From Phocoena phocoena (Eukaryota; Chordata; Mammalia; Artiodactyla; Phocoenidae), in NCBI RefSeq assembly GCF_963924675.1, contig NC_089238.1, positions 39,946,879 through 40,010,878 of the forward strand: a stretch of 64,000 bases of DNA, read 5' to 3'. Of the stretch, positions 26,353-38,689 are shown one piece after another. The notes under the pieces are model-generated. The model searched no databases. It was not told the origin of the DNA and was given only the letters and a program-made list of their open reading frames with translations. Both the position numbers and the translations under genes were made by a program. Positions within the stretch are counted from its first letter, which is position 1, and each line of letters opens with the position of its first letter.

Positions 26353-26794
26353 GCCTGTGTTATTTAAACTAACAAAGAAAAGCATAAAATATTTGGAATT
26401 TCTGGGATTTATCTATGTGGTAGGACTGTGGATAGATTTTTTTTTTTTTAACTTAGGCTTCTATTATTTTCCAAAATTTCTACAAGTACATCTTTTTATT
26501 TTAAAAATGAAATGATTTTATGTATATAAACACTTTGGGGAAACATCCAGATTTATTATGAGTTACGTGTTAGTGACCTCTAAGAATCATTCCTTATTTC
26601 TTTTGAAACCATTCATGAATATTTTTAAATGACATTATATACTTTAATGGAAAATGAAAGTCGCTCTCCAAATCTATGTCAGTCCCATTTCTTTATCAGA
26701 AGAGTTCATCATCTCCAAGGCCTCCCTGACCTCAGACCATCCTGTTTCCTGGCCACCACTGCACTTTTAGTGCAGGGAGTGGGCACGTAAGAAA

Positions 26795-27010
26795 CAGGGC
26801 AGCCTTCTCTCTCTATATATAAAATAGATAAACAGCAAGGATGTACTGTTTAACACAGGGAATATAGTCAATATCTTATAATAACCTATAATGGAAAAGA
26901 ATCTGAAAAAGAATATATATACATATCTGAACCACTTTGCTGTACACCTGAAACTCACACAATATTGTTTGCTTAATTTAAAATAAATAATTCACACTAT
27001 TTATTTCAGT
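26795..27010 (+). repeat. L1 3'-terminal fragment
   Basis: 'atataaaatagataaacagc', 'aacacagggaatatagtcaa', 'tgctgtacacctgaaactca' are L1 3' UTR words in sense orientation, followed by an A-rich tail. Confidence 0.75.
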
Positions 27011-27390
27011 AAAAAAAAAAACAAAAAAGTGTCACTTTTTCCAACTTCTGAAATACTGTCCATTGGTTTTTTGTTGTTGTTGTTCTCACTTATAAATAAA
27101 ACAAACTGTATTTCAGTAAAAAAGAAAAAAACAATTAAATATAAATTTCTTTTAACAAAAAAGAAAGGAAAAGAAAAAGGGCAGCCTTACTCTCACCAAT
27201 GGGATGGCAAGGACCCTCCCCCCATGCCTCCCAAGTGAACAGTACTGTCCTGGGTATCTATGAAGGCATCTTGGAAGGTTAGACAAAATCCTAACCTTCC
27301 TTGATCACCAGTTTATCAAAGGATTTAATGAAGCTCATTTTAAAATACACCTGCAAGCAAAAATCACAGTATTCAAAAACAATTTTCAGG

Positions 27391-27755
27391 GGACTTCCCT
27401 GGTGAGGCAGTGGTTAAGAATCCGCCTGCCAACGCAGGGGACATGGGCTCAAGCCCTGCTCCGGGAAGACCCCACATGCCACGGAGCAACTAAGCCCATG
27501 TGCCACAACTACTGAGCCTGCGCTCTAGAGCCCATGAGCCACAACTACTGAGCCTGCGTGCCACAACTACTGAAGCCCGCGTGCCTAGAGCCCGTGCTCC
27601 ACAACAAGAGAAGCCACCGCAATGAGAAGCCCGTGCACCACAACGAAGAGTAGGCCCCGCTGACCACAACTAGAGAAAGCCCGCACACAGCAACGAAGAC
27701 CTAACGCAGACAAAAATAAATAAATAAATTGGGGGGAAATAAATAAAATTAAAAT
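27391..27755 (+). repeat. CHR-2 SINE, long type with internal duplications
   Basis: 365-bp copy in which 'cacaactactgagcc'-like units occur three times. Duplications of 'aaaaacaattttcagg' at 27375-27390 and 27756-27771. Confidence 0.95.
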
Positions 27756-28344
27756 AAAAACAATTTTCAGGACTCTTAAAAACCACCAGGTGCAAAAATG
27801 ACTCTCCATTTGAAGATGTCTGTCACAACGTGAATCTGTGGTGGCTCCTATGTAGCCAGACAACTTCTTCAGTGACCTTGACAGCTCGGTGGCACCTGGG
27901 GGCTTGCTGTGCTCAAAGTCTGTTCCAACCCAGCCAACACACCCCATGATACATGCACAGACAGGTAACTAACCAGGTACCAGGAGCTCAGGGAGGGGTT
28001 GAGGTTTGGAAGGCAGAGGGTCACTGAGGGTTTGGGGAACAGCAGAAGGCTCTAGAAGGCTTCCTGGAGAGCACTGGACTCGGTGATGTTAGAGAAAAAG
28101 CAAGAGAGGAACATTTGTGCATGGTAGTGCCTAGCTTTCCAACTGAGTTCCTTGGTTGGGGGTGAGGTGAAGGGTAGGGACAGAACCCAGCCCCTCACCC
28201 AAGTACCTTTGTTTTAGAGGTTCTTAAACTCTTCTGACCAAAGAACAGGACACCTGTTAATAGACTCCTGAACCAACACTACAGGAAGCATAGCTTGCAA
28301 ATCAGCAGTCTGGTTTATACACTGGGAAAATATTTCTGTTGTGT

Positions 28345-28372
28345 TTTTTTTTTTTTTTTTTTTTTTTTTTTT
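28345..28372 (+). repeat. Poly-T tract
   Basis: T-run of about 28. No SINE body is attached, so it may be a remnant tail or a slippage tract. Confidence 0.85.
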
Positions 28373-31126
28373 GTTGTGCTTTTTAAAAAGAAACTTTTTT
28401 TTAAGTTTTAAAACTGTGGCAGTCTGACCCTTCCAGTTGCAGAGAAGCAGTCCTGAATTCGCACAGTGTGCTTCAGTGTGGTCCCCATGGCCACCCACCT
28501 TTCGGTTTTCTCACGCTAAGCCCCATGCTGTTTCCATCATAACAACATCCTTCCTGGTCTTGGGGTCCTTACAGCACATCGGTATATTAACAGTTCTGAA
28601 AAGGCTCACGGTAAAAAAAAAAAAAAAAAAAAAACCTGTTTACTTTATTTGATGTGAGGATTATGTTACCTGAACACAGAATGTTTTTATTCCTCGGCAC
28701 ACCTATTAATACTACATAGTGGAAAAAAAAAAACTACTACATAGTGGTGTTTGGAGAGGAATGAGTTTGGGAAACACAAAAAGCTTGTGCTGGTCAGTAT
28801 TCAACTTTGTCAGGTCATACACAATTTAAACGCACAGACTAAAATACAGAAGCTCATTTACTCAGCAGGGTAGCAACCAGTAAGGACCCTGTTAACTGAG
28901 TGATACACACACACACAGAGCAAGGTCCAAAGTACCTTCAGAATCAGACCAAACTCTAATCATCTCTAGCACATTCAAAATTAAAATGTCTCTCTTCCAC
29001 CGGTACTGAAAAATTATTTGAGAGATGAGACATGGCTTGTATTTAGCCACAAAGATCCAACAGGCAAGTTGTTAAAATGCCACTTCTTCTGGAAGACCCC
29101 ACGATGTGCAGAAGAGAGAACCCAGAGAGGGCAGCAGAGGGCACTTCAGGAAGCAGCTCCATTCTTATCACTCACAGTGCATGCTTAGATTGGGTCCTGG
29201 GGCCAGAACTGCAGAAGAGGCACAGGAGCCCTTTCCCTTCCATCTTTCTGAGTCTGGAGGCCAAGGAATTGAAGTTGCTCTATATAGGGCCAAACAACAG
29301 ATCACCTTAAAGCGTAAGCTCCCAGGCCAGAAGCCATGCGGCCTGATCTGCAAAGGGTCTCAAACAGCTAGCTGTGCAGTGCCAGGCACCTCAGATTGAC
29401 AATGGCTTGCATTTAGGGAGCATCACTAATGTAATAAGGATGCTCTCAGGCCCTGTGCTGGGCAAGGTCCATTTGTCATCTCTGATGCTCATGACCGCAC
29501 CTCCATGGAGTGGCCCAGAAGCTCTGTCCCAGGCCCCAAAGGTAGTTTCTCCATATACCTCGTTCTTCTACACCAGATGCCTAATGGTTGATTTATCCAG
29601 GGTCTAGAACCTCCCCACACCCTTGGCCATGGGAAAAAGCATCAGTGTATAATTTCTCTTCAATGAACACAGCACAAGACCCGGGGAGCCAGTGTCACGC
29701 AGGTCTCTGACAAAGCACACAACCTGATTACTCAAAGGGATCTAACAACAATAACATCTCACTTTTTTTTAAGCAAAATAATCCATGAGTTGCTCCACTC
29801 AAGGGATGCCATCCCATGAGGAAGGGAGATTTAAGGTATTACCCTGCTCTCCCCTGAGACAATAGAGCAATAAGCAAATATTTTTTAATTCTGAAACAAA
29901 GGAGCTAATTACAGGTGTAAGTTATTTAACCTTCAATCAATACTTTTTGCCGGTGATCTTGGTTCCATTGTTTTTCTTCAGCTAAGTAAACAGTGTCCAA
30001 GGTATAGATTTGAGAGATGCAGAGAATTAAAAGAAAACTACCTGCTCTGGAAATGCAGGGATGCCCCCAGGAGCTACAGCCACCCAGGCCGGCAGGGAAC
30101 ACTAATTAGGCAGTAGTTAAGCAAAGGAGCCAAGGGGCAGAGGCAAATAAGTTCCTGATTGTTGAGAAGGAAGAGATGAGGACAAAAGAGAGGGAGGCTG
30201 CCAAGGGCTCCGGGCAGTCAGAAGAAAAGAGGGGACCAGAGAGGCCAGTTCTGCCAGCCACACTCCAGGCTGTGGTCACTTCAAACCTCTGAGGGCTTTG
30301 TTTTTGACTGAGGACAGAAGGACTCAGGCTGTTGCTGCTCCAGGGAGCTGTTGGTTGGTCTGAGCGTGGCCCAATGTCACAAGGCCCACTTCAGCCAGTG
30401 CTCTGACGTGTTTTTCAAGCTGGGTTCTCCTGTGTCAATAATTTTGCTATTTTGGAATCCTAAAGCCATATGTAAGTTAGGAGCTGAACCCAGCAGACTG
30501 CATTTCGATTTCTTTTTCTGGCAAGACTCTCACCTTTCACAGAAATTATTATCCTTAACAGCATAAGCGAGCTCTAATGCACACGTATTAAACCCACACG
30601 TTACTTGTTGGCAACGGCTGGCCATAGCCTATGACAGTCTCAGACAAATTAAAATAGGCTTATTTGGGGACATCCAACAACTTAAAGCACACAAACAGTA
30701 TTATCCAATGAAGTGCAAAACATTTCCTTGTTTTTTTTTTTTTTTCCCTTGTTTTTTTTAAAAAAAAGTCTAGAAAACTTTATTATGTGGTTGATGATAT
30801 AACTGCACATGATTTCAGAAAACCACAGGACGGTCAGCATCATTTCTGCCAAAAGAATGCCCGCAACATTCTACTGCAAATGCCATCCTGGCCAAAAAGT
30901 TACATTTTCAGACCATTTAAATTAGTAATGGAGCAAAAAAAATGCACATGTAGAGGACACAGGAAACAAGCGCCTTTAAACCATACACATCTGAAGATGT
31001 TTAACTACACTGCTGGCATTTGGATTTTCTTTTCCCCCTTCCTTTCTCATATCCTAGCTTCATGCATGAAGCTGAAATCCCGGGAAGCAGTGTCACATCC
31101 CCAAAGTGATTCAAAAGCAGAACGCA

Positions 31127-31170
31127 ACCCCCACCCCCCCACACACCCCCACCCCCCCACACACACACCC
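31127..31170 (+). repeat. (CCCCCAC)n/(CA)n C-rich simple repeat
   Basis: Alternating C-runs and ACAC. G-rich on the CMTM4 transcript strand. Confidence 0.88.
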
Positions 31171-31776
31171 GCTCCTTGCTCTCTCTGCCTTAATTCCCAG
31201 GCGTCTCCCAGCCCCAACATCTCTGACAAACCACCTTGACAGATGGGAAAAAGGGGACAGCTTTTCTCAGTGAATGAGAAACCAGCAGGCCATGAGCAGC
31301 TTTTTGCTAAAGATTAATTTAGGCCAAAATAGCGACCTGCATACTTTAAGAGGCCAGGAGGAGGTGCGCCTAGAAAACCCAACTCAGCCTTAAGACCTAC
31401 AGCCGTAAAGGCCCCCAGCACCTCAGCATCATCCAGCTGAGGAAGGGTCCCGCAGGAGAGGAGCCAACTTAAGTGGCCGCAGCCCAGGGCCCTGAGCACA
31501 GATTCAGAGACTTAAGAGACTCAGGTACCTTCCTCCACACCTTAGCACACAAATCAAGGCACTACGGTTCAGCAGAGTCTTTGTAAACTGGTGTCCCTAG
31601 CGCCACAGACAATAAGGACAGTGCCCCCAGAATGTGTGATCCGGTGGCCTTCCTAAAAAAAACATTTGCTGAGTCCTTCTACTGTGGGTCAAATGCTGTG
31701 CTGGGCACTGTCACAAGATTCCCCCCTTTTATTTAACCTCCATCCAATCCTGGGAGGAACATGGTTGGTTTGCTTG

Positions 31777-31969
31777 GTTTTTTGTTTGTTTGCGGTACTC
31801 GGGCCTCTCACTGTTGTGGCCTCTCCCGTTGCGGAGCGCAGGCTCAGCAGCCATGGCTCACGGGCCCAGCTGCTCTGCGGCATGTGGGACCTTCCCAGAC
31901 CGGGGCACAAACCCGTGTCCCCTGCATCGGCAGGTGGACTCTCAACCACTGTGCCACCAGGGAAGCCCC
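31777..31969 (-). repeat. CHR-2 SINE, compact type
   Basis: Duplications ggtttgcttg at 31767-31776 and 31970-31979. Lacks the segment after 'gcgcaggctc' present in most compact copies. Confidence 0.95.
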
Positions 31970-31979
31970 GGTTTGCTTG

Positions 31980-32127
31980 TTTTTAATTGAGATGTAATTC
32001 ACCCATACCATAAAAATCATCCATTTAAAGTGTACATACAATTCAGTATTTTTTAAGCATATTCAAAGTTATGCAACTATCACCATTATATAATTGCAGG
32101 ACATTTTCATCACCTCAAGAGAAAAAT
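31980..32127 (-). repeat. Old L1 3' fragment
   Basis: 'ttgagatgtaattcacccat', 'ccatttaaagtgtacataca', 'ttatgcaactatcaccatta': reverse of the L1M 3' end. Confidence 0.65.
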
Positions 32128-32129
32128 CC

Positions 32130-32484
32130 TTTTTTGTTTGTTTTTTATTTATTTTATTTATTTTTGGCTGCGTTGGGTCTTCGTTGCTGCGCGCGGGCTT
32201 TCTCTAGTTGTGGCGAGCGGGGGCTACTTCGTTGCGGTGCACAGGCTTCTCATTGCGGTGGCTTCTCTTGTTGCAGAGCATGGGCTCTAGGCGCATGGGC
32301 TTCAGTAGTTGTGGCACATGGGCTCACCAGCTGTGGCTCACGGGCTCTAGAGCACAGGCTTCAGTAGCTGTGGCGCACAGGCTTAGTTGCTCCGCGGCAC
32401 GTGGGATCTTCCCAGACCAGGGCTCGAACCTGTGTCCCCTGCATTGGCAGGTGGATTCTTAACCACTGTGCCACCAGGGAAGGC
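32130..32484 (-). repeat. CHR-2 SINE, long type
   Basis: 'tttttggctgcgttgggtct' to 'ccaccagggaaggct', with expanded 'cagtagttgtggc' units. Confidence 0.93.
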
Positions 32485-32934
32485 TCAGGAGCATCATTTT
32501 TAAACCCCATGCTACTGATGAGGAAAATGAGGGAACCATGTTAAGCAACCCATCCAGGATCACAGTCTCCAGAAGAGCTGAGGTGAAACCCAGTCTCTGA
32601 ACCCCTCACAGCACTGGCTGCCACAGCACTGATCACCCCTCCATCCACCCGTGGCTTCCACCACTCCCTTCCCGTCCTACCAGCCCGCAAACGGTGGGTG
32701 CTCCCCAGGGCTTTCCCTCTGCTGCTTTCTCACCAGATAAGTGTACCCAACAGATTTCCCTGATCCTGACTCCCACTCCCAAATCTACTTCTCTAGTCTG
32801 AGCCCCGGATCCAGGCTACAATACTGTCCCACTGGGCATCTCCACCTAAATGTTCCCAGGCACCCACAAATGTGAGAGCAGAAATCTCCTTCCCTGATGC
32901 AGTCAATGGCACCACCAGCCATTAGCAATAGCAC

Positions 32935-33150
32935 TCAGCATAGTAGTTAAAGAGTTGGGACTCTGGAGTCTCACAATCCTGAGTTCTGATTTCAGCTCTG
33001 CCACTTATTAGCTCTGTGCCCTGGGCACATTGCTTCTCTTCTCTGGGCCTCTATGGCTGCTTCGAGGATCAAACGTAAGACATTTAGCGCCACGCCCAGC
33101 ACAGAGTGAGTGTTAAGTAAATGGTAGCTGTTGTCATTACTATGTGAAAG
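32935..33150 (+). repeat. MIR element
   Basis: 'catagtagttaaagagttgg', 'tttcagctctgccacttatt', 'gctctgtgccctgggcac', 'gtgagtgttaagtaaatggt': nearly the whole MIR in sense orientation. Confidence 0.85.
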
Positions 33151-33235
33151 GTCCAGCAGAACTCAGACACAGCCTCTGTCTTCACCAAGCTGACTCTTGT
33201 GGGGAAATGTGTCCATGTTGTAACATATGTCAGAA

Positions 33236-33472
33236 TTTCCTTGTGAAGGCTGAATGATATTCCATTATATGTATATACCACACTCTGTTTATTCATTCAT
33301 CTGTTGATGGACACTTGGGTTGCTTTTACCTCTTGGCTACTGTGAATAATGCTGCTATGAACATGGCTGTAGAAATATCCGTTTGAGTCCCTGCTTTCAG
33401 TTCTTTTGAGTACATACCCAGAAGTAGAACTGCTGGGTCACACAGTAATTCTACATCTAATTTTTAGGAGTC
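33236..33472 (-). repeat. Old L1 3' fragment
   Basis: 'tgaatgatattccattatat', 'tgatggacacttgggttgct' and 'aactgctgggtcacacagta' are the reverse of a common L1M segment. Confidence 0.75.
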
Positions 33473-33487
33473 AAAAATTTAAGCTCA

Positions 33488-33774
33488 GGGCTTCCCTGGT
33501 GGCGCAGTGGTTGAGAATCTGCCTGCCAATACAGGGGACACAGGTTCGAGCCCTGCTCTGGGAAGATCCCACATGCCGCAGAGCAACTAGGCCCGGGAGC
33601 CACAACTACTGAGCCTGCGCGTCTGGAGCTTGTCCGCAACAAGACAGGCCGCGACAGTGAGAGGCCCGTGCACCGCAATGAAGAGTGGCCCCCGCTCACC
33701 GCAACTAGAGAAAGTCCTCGCACGGAAACGAAGACCCAACACAGCCAAAAATAAATAATAAATAAATAATAAAT
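33488..33774 (+). repeat. CHR-2 SINE, long type
   Basis: Perfect duplications aaaaatttaagctca at 33473-33487 and 33775-33789. The tail is (AATAA)n. Confidence 0.97.
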
Positions 33775-33789
33775 AAAAATTTAAGCTCA

Positions 33790-34545
33790 ACATCACTAAT
33801 TATTAGAGAAATGCAAATCAAAACTACAATGAGGTATCACCTTACATCAGTCAGAATGGCCATCATCAAAAAATCTACAAACAATAAATGCTGGAGAAGG
33901 TGTGGAGAAAAGGGAGCCCTCATACACTGTTGGTGGGAATGTAAATTGCTACAGCCACTATCGAAAACAGTATGGAGGTTCCTTAAAAAACTAAAAATAG
34001 AACTACCATATGACCCAACAATCCCACTACTGGGCATATACCCAAAGAAAACCATAATTAAAAAAACACATGCACCCCAGTGTTCATAGTAGCATTATTT
34101 ACAATAGCCAGGACATGGAAGCAACCTAAATGTCCATCAACAGAGGACTGGATAAAGAAGATGTCGTACACATATACAATGGAATATTACTCAGCCATAA
34201 AAAGGAATGAAATTGGGTCATTTGTAGAGACATGGATGAACCTAGAGAATGTCATACAGAGTGAAGTAAGTCAGAAAGAGAAAAGCAAATATCATATAAT
34301 GCATATGTATGGAATCTAGAAAAATGGTATAGATGATCTTATTTGCAAAGCAGAAACAGAGACACAGACGTGGAGAACAAATGTATGGATACCAAGGGGG
34401 AAAGGGGTGGGGTGGGAGGAACTGGGAAACTGGAATTGACACATATACATTATTGATACTATGCATAAAATAGACAACTGATGGGAACATATTGTATAGC
34501 ACAGGGAACTCTACCTAATGCACTGTGGTAACCTAAATGGGAGGG
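33790..34545 (+). mobile_element. 5'-truncated L1 (ORF2 C-terminal region and 3' UTR)
   Basis: Sense L1 from 'gagaaatgcaaatcaaaact' through 'acaatggaatattactcagc', 'gtaagtcagaaagagaaaag' and the 3' UTR 'ggaactctacctaatgcact'. Frames are short. Residues such as YTMEYYSAIKRNEIGSFVET are recognisable ORF2 C-terminal sequence. Confidence 0.9.
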
Positions 34546-34756
34546 AAGTCCAAAAGGTCCTCAATATTATTTCCCACTAACGAACGGAAACTTCTTGGAG
34601 AAATGACTGATTCCAGGTCTGGGACAGGATGTACACAAGACAAGCATATCAGAAAGTGAGGATGCTATTAAAGACTACTGAGACTGAGTCAGAAGGACAC
34701 AAGTGAACTCAAAGGGGATGCCAATGGCCAACAAGAGGACAATATAAGCATCAAAG

Positions 34757-34792
34757 TATTTATTTATTTATTCATTTATTTATTTAATTAAA
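34757..34792 (+). repeat. (TTTA)n simple repeat
   Basis: Short tetranucleotide tract. Confidence 0.85.
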
Positions 34793-34829
34793 ATAACATC
34801 CAAATCTTGGTTTCTAAATACCATTCTTT

Positions 34830-36590
34830 TTCACTGAAAGGAACCAGGGCTCCTTGGAGAACTGCAGGGCTGAGGAAGAAGAGTCTGAGATGAGCTTGGA
34901 AACCCTGTGTTAGAGAATGAAGGGAACATGTGTAAAGGACACTGGAGCCAACTAAAAGGGGCTCTCATTGGCCAAATCCAGGACAATTCGATCATCAAAA
35001 TAAATAATGATAATTAAGTATTAAAACCCACAACTAAAATATGAACTCATGAGTCCACACTGATATAAACAAACAGGGAAGAAGGGAAAACTCTTCTGTA
35101 AGACTGAAAATCCTGTTAATAAATACAGAAAGAACAATGGATTTATAAAATTGCCATTTGGCAACCATCATAACAATACTTGATTCAAGCAAGAATCATC
35201 AATGGATATTAAAACCACTGAGTGAAATGCTGGAGAAATTACAGGATATTTACATGGTCTAAAAGTATCTCTCCACAAAAATACTTACTAATTACATAGG
35301 AAAAAACAGTAACCTCACAGTAGGGAAGCCTGGAAGACATCATTTTAACTGAGTTAAGATCACCAGTGAAGAAACAAATCTGTATCATTTGCTTCTAATA
35401 CCATGGACTGAAAACAATACCTCTGTGGTATTCCTGGCAATACTACAAAACAAACAGAATCTAAACAGGAGAATATGTCAGACAAACCCAAATTAAGGGA
35501 CATTCTACAAAATAACTGGCCTGTATTCTTCCAAAATGTCAATGTCATGAAACACAAAGGATCCAGACCAAAGGAGATTAAAGAGACATGACAAGTGAAT
35601 GCAACACCAATCCAGGACTTTCTTGTACTATAAAGAACAGTTTTGAGACAACCAGGGAACAAGACTAAGGTGTATAGTTTAGCAATAGTATTGTATCAAC
35701 GTTAATTCCTGACTTCTATCATTGTACTACGGTTACTTAAAAAGTAGTCTCGTCTTTAAGGATTCTGAAGTATTTAGGCATAAAGAGCCATCAAGTCTGC
35801 AACATATTCTCAAAAGACTTAAAATATTATAAAAATATACATATGGGGCTTTCCCTGGTGGCGCAGTGGTTGAGAGTCCGCCTGCCGATGCAGGGGACAC
35901 GGGTTCGTGCCCCGGTCCGGGAAGATCCCACACGCCGCTGAGTGGCTGAGCCCGTAAGCCATGGCCGCTGAGCCTGCACGTCCAGAGCCTGTGCTCCGCA
36001 ACGGGAGAGGCCACAACAGTGAGAGGCCCGCGTACCGCAAAACAAACAAACAAACAAAAAACAAAATATACACATGTGTACATACACACAAACAGGAAAA
36101 TAGAAAGGATGAAGCAAATGTGGTAAAAAGTTAACATTTGGAGAATCCAGGTAAGAGTATATATCATTCTGTACTCTTGCAACCTTTATGTAGTACTGAA
36201 ATTATTTCAAAATAAAGTATTTTTAGATGACCACAAAATACTGAGATATATTAAATACATAAAAATTCACAAGTTTGTATGGACATTACCAGGGGAAAAG
36301 CCCATTGTTCATTCACCTTTGGAAGTTGCTAAAGCATCAGCTTGTTATTACGAAAACTGATAAATAAAGGAAAAGAATCAAGCATGTACCTTGCCTTTCC
36401 TGTACAAACTGTATTTCAGCGTAGTCAGATGGATAATGAGGGAAAGTTCCTTACAGAATTCCAGCTAATAAATGCAGAAGGATGGATAGATTTAGAAAAT
36501 CACCATTTTGTAATGGACAAAGGCCAGAGTTTCTCAATCCATTTGAAAACTAGAATATGTTAACTTTGCTGGACTCAACCAAAAAGCTTT
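34830..36590 (+). mobile_element. Old L1 3' UTR (L1M/L1ME-like), split by a SINE
   Basis: 'gagtccacactgatataaac', 'aaattgccatttggcaacca', 'attgtactacggttacttaa', then past the SINE 'aaagttaacatttggagaat' and 'ctgaaattatttcaaaataa'. A related segment at 36380-36520 ('agctaataaatgcagaagga') suggests a second overlapping copy. No coding potential. Confidence 0.65.
35846..36062 (+). repeat. CHR-2 SINE, compact type
   Basis: Duplications aaaatatacatatg (about 35832-35845) and aaaatatacacatg (36063-36076). Tail (AAAC)n. Confidence 0.95.
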
Positions 36591-36727
36591 TTTTTCTGTC
36601 TGTTCACTTATCAAAATCATTCTTCTATCCTCCATTTGAGTCATCCTCCACGAAAGCTTTCTCTGGCTCTTTCTTCCGCCCAAACCAGTCTTCTCTCTCT
36701 CTCTGATTTCCTGTAGCTCTTGGTCTA

Positions 36728-37045
36728 TACCAGTGGTTCACATCCTCGGTGCACTGGGGGATCGTTTCAAAATTCTGATACCCACACTGTACCCACCCTG
36801 TACTCCAGTACAAGGTTTTTGCTAACTCAGCACTACTGACACTGTGGGCCAGATCATTTGTTGTAGGGATGGTCCTGTGCACTGCAGATGTATAAGCAGC
36901 ATCCCTGGCCTCTACCCTCTAGATGCCAGTACTCACTCCAACCCCAGTGGTGACAACCAAAAACTGTCTCCAGATATTGTCAAATGTCCCCTGGGGGATG
37001 GGGGCAAAACCTCCTCCCACCTCCAATGGGGACCAGTGACCTAGG
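36728..37045 (-). repeat. MER5-like and MER20-like hAT remnants
   Basis: 'ataccagtggttcacatcct' starts a MER5-type piece. 36820-37045 has 'gcagcatccctggcctctac', 'gtgacaaccaaaaactgtct' and 'tgtcccctgggggatggggg', the reverse of MER20. Confidence 0.75.
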
Positions 37046-37460
37046 CCATGCTCATTAATGGCTGTTAGGCTACTAGGTAAAAGGATGATGAGGAATTTTA
37101 AATAGATAGATCAGACATCAGACTCACAACACTTGCATCTGAAACCAAGTCCCCCTAAAACTGAGTTCCCCTGCAGAGTTTATGATTAACCTCTCTATCC
37201 AAAACTTTATGCCCTTTCTTGTCTCGCCCCTGTTCCCCTCGGGACTGAGGAGTGTCAGAGAAAAGGGGGGACTGAAACCAAGCAGGACTCTGCAGGACTT
37301 TCCTGGGTACAAAAGCCCCTCTGTGCCCCTGGTTTTTGTTTGTAGAAGAAGGCTTTAGTCTCCTACGTCTTCTAAAGAGCAGACTCAACCGTTACTAATT
37401 AGAGAAAAGAGGGAATTTAGAAACAAAGGAAAAGCAGTTAAGCAAGAAAAGTAATGATGG

Positions 37461-37584
37461 CTTTTTTTTTTTTTTTTTTTTTGGCTGTACCACGTGGCTT
37501 GTGGGATCTTAGTTCCCTGCCCAGGGACGGAACCCACGCCCTCAGCAGTGAAAGCGTGGAGTCCTAACCACCAGGGAATTCCCA
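37461..37584 (-). repeat. CHR-1-like tRNA SINE
   Basis: T-run of about 22, 'ggctgtaccacgtggcttgt', ending 'ccaccagggaattccc'. A short internal deletion next to the end. Confidence 0.9.
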
Positions 37585-37639
37585 ATCATGACTTAAACAA
37601 TAGTTCAGCAGTAAAACAGAGTCTTCCTCAAGGGATATA

Positions 37640-38605
37640 GATAACAATCTGATGCATACCTTTGAGTTAGTCTGCAGAAAACTAAGACCCACACCCAGGT
37701 GGAGTTTGGGGACTACATGTAGTTCACAAGCACGGAGCCCCCAGACTGGCTGACGATTAAGATTTCCAAAACATCACCCTGTTACCACCAACTAATCAGA
37801 AGGAAGTCCATGAGCTGATCATGCACCCTGAAACCCTCACCCCTAATGTAAGCAGAGAGGGTGGGGGATGGGGGTCTCTGGAGAAAGAAAACAAGGCATG
37901 GTTTTCTTGCCATAAGAGAAGCCGTTTTTGACCTAAGCCATTCTGTGATCTAAGCCTGGGCACAATGCTTGCCCTTGAACAGGTCTCATTATTAATGATC
38001 TTAAGGGAACAAAAGAATGCAGAAACACACAACTGTTAGCTGGCAAGAGAAGTAACAGTAGCAAAGATAATTTACCAGTTGTAAAGACTCCCAGTTTTGT
38101 TTCAATGATAAAGATTAGCCTGAAGTGCTCAAGCACCAGATGGGCTGGAACCTAAGGGATGATGAGGTTGACCTTTTCTGACCCTTGAGATTTCAATCAA
38201 CTAAAACTTGGACCCTGTCTACCACCCAAGCCCATTCATGAATATGCATGAACCCTTAGCTTAAAACTTCCTCAGTTACGTTGTTGGAGGGGGAAATACT
38301 GCTTTGGGAAAGATCCCTGGTGTTCTCCCTATTTGCTGCAAATAATAATGAATCCTTCTTTCTCCCAGTCTTGGCTTGGCTGTGTCTTTTGGTTTGACAC
38401 CCACCAAGAGGCAAACCCAGTTTTTCGGGTAACACTAATGTTGCTTTTTAAAACCCTTCCTGAAAACCACTGGGGAGTTTGGGTCTTTTGAGGATGAGCT
38501 GCCCATTCTCCTTGCTTGGCACCCTGCTATAAATGTTGTACTTTCCTTCACCACAACCAGGTGTCAACAGATTGGTTTTGCTTGGTGTTGGTTCCGTAAC
38601 ACACC
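37640..38605 (+). mobile_element. ERV1-like LTR sequence, two successive LTR-type 3' ends
   Basis: Sequence typical of gammaretrovirus-like LTRs: 'attcatgaatatgcatgaac', U5-like 'ttggcttggctgtgtctttt', and an end 'tttttcgggtaaca' at about 38433. It is followed by a second block with 'ccttgcttggcaccctgcta', 'tgtactttccttcaccacaa' and the end 'ttggttccgtaaca' (about 38602). No gag, pol or env frame is present. The left border is uncertain; the family is inferred. Confidence 0.55.
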
Positions 38606-38689
38606 CACCAATCAGCCTCTTGTCTCTAAAAAGTGAGGCAGTGAGACCCTACTGCCTTCTGATGTGGAGGCAGTAGGACATACACAGTA

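Larger units (their letters stand above)
27772..31760. other. Intron 1 stretch, mostly unassigned
   Basis: No CHR SINE for about 4 kb. Holds A/T runs at 28345-28372 and 28612-28632, a possible MIR near 29395-29520, and a C-rich simple repeat at 31127-31170. No supported gene. Confidence 0.5.

Noticed and set aside
27391..27755. Regularly spaced repeats that could suggest a CRISPR array
   Set aside because: The units are internal repeats of a mammalian SINE in a eukaryotic intron.
28345..28632. Poly-T and poly-A runs as ends of an unrecognised retrotransposon
   Set aside because: The sequence between them has no SINE, LINE or retrocopy features and there is no target duplication.
33236..34545. 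5'-inverted L1 produced by twin priming (minus piece followed by plus piece)
   Set aside because: The two pieces cover overlapping parts of the L1, whereas twin priming gives adjacent non-overlapping parts; they are separate insertions.
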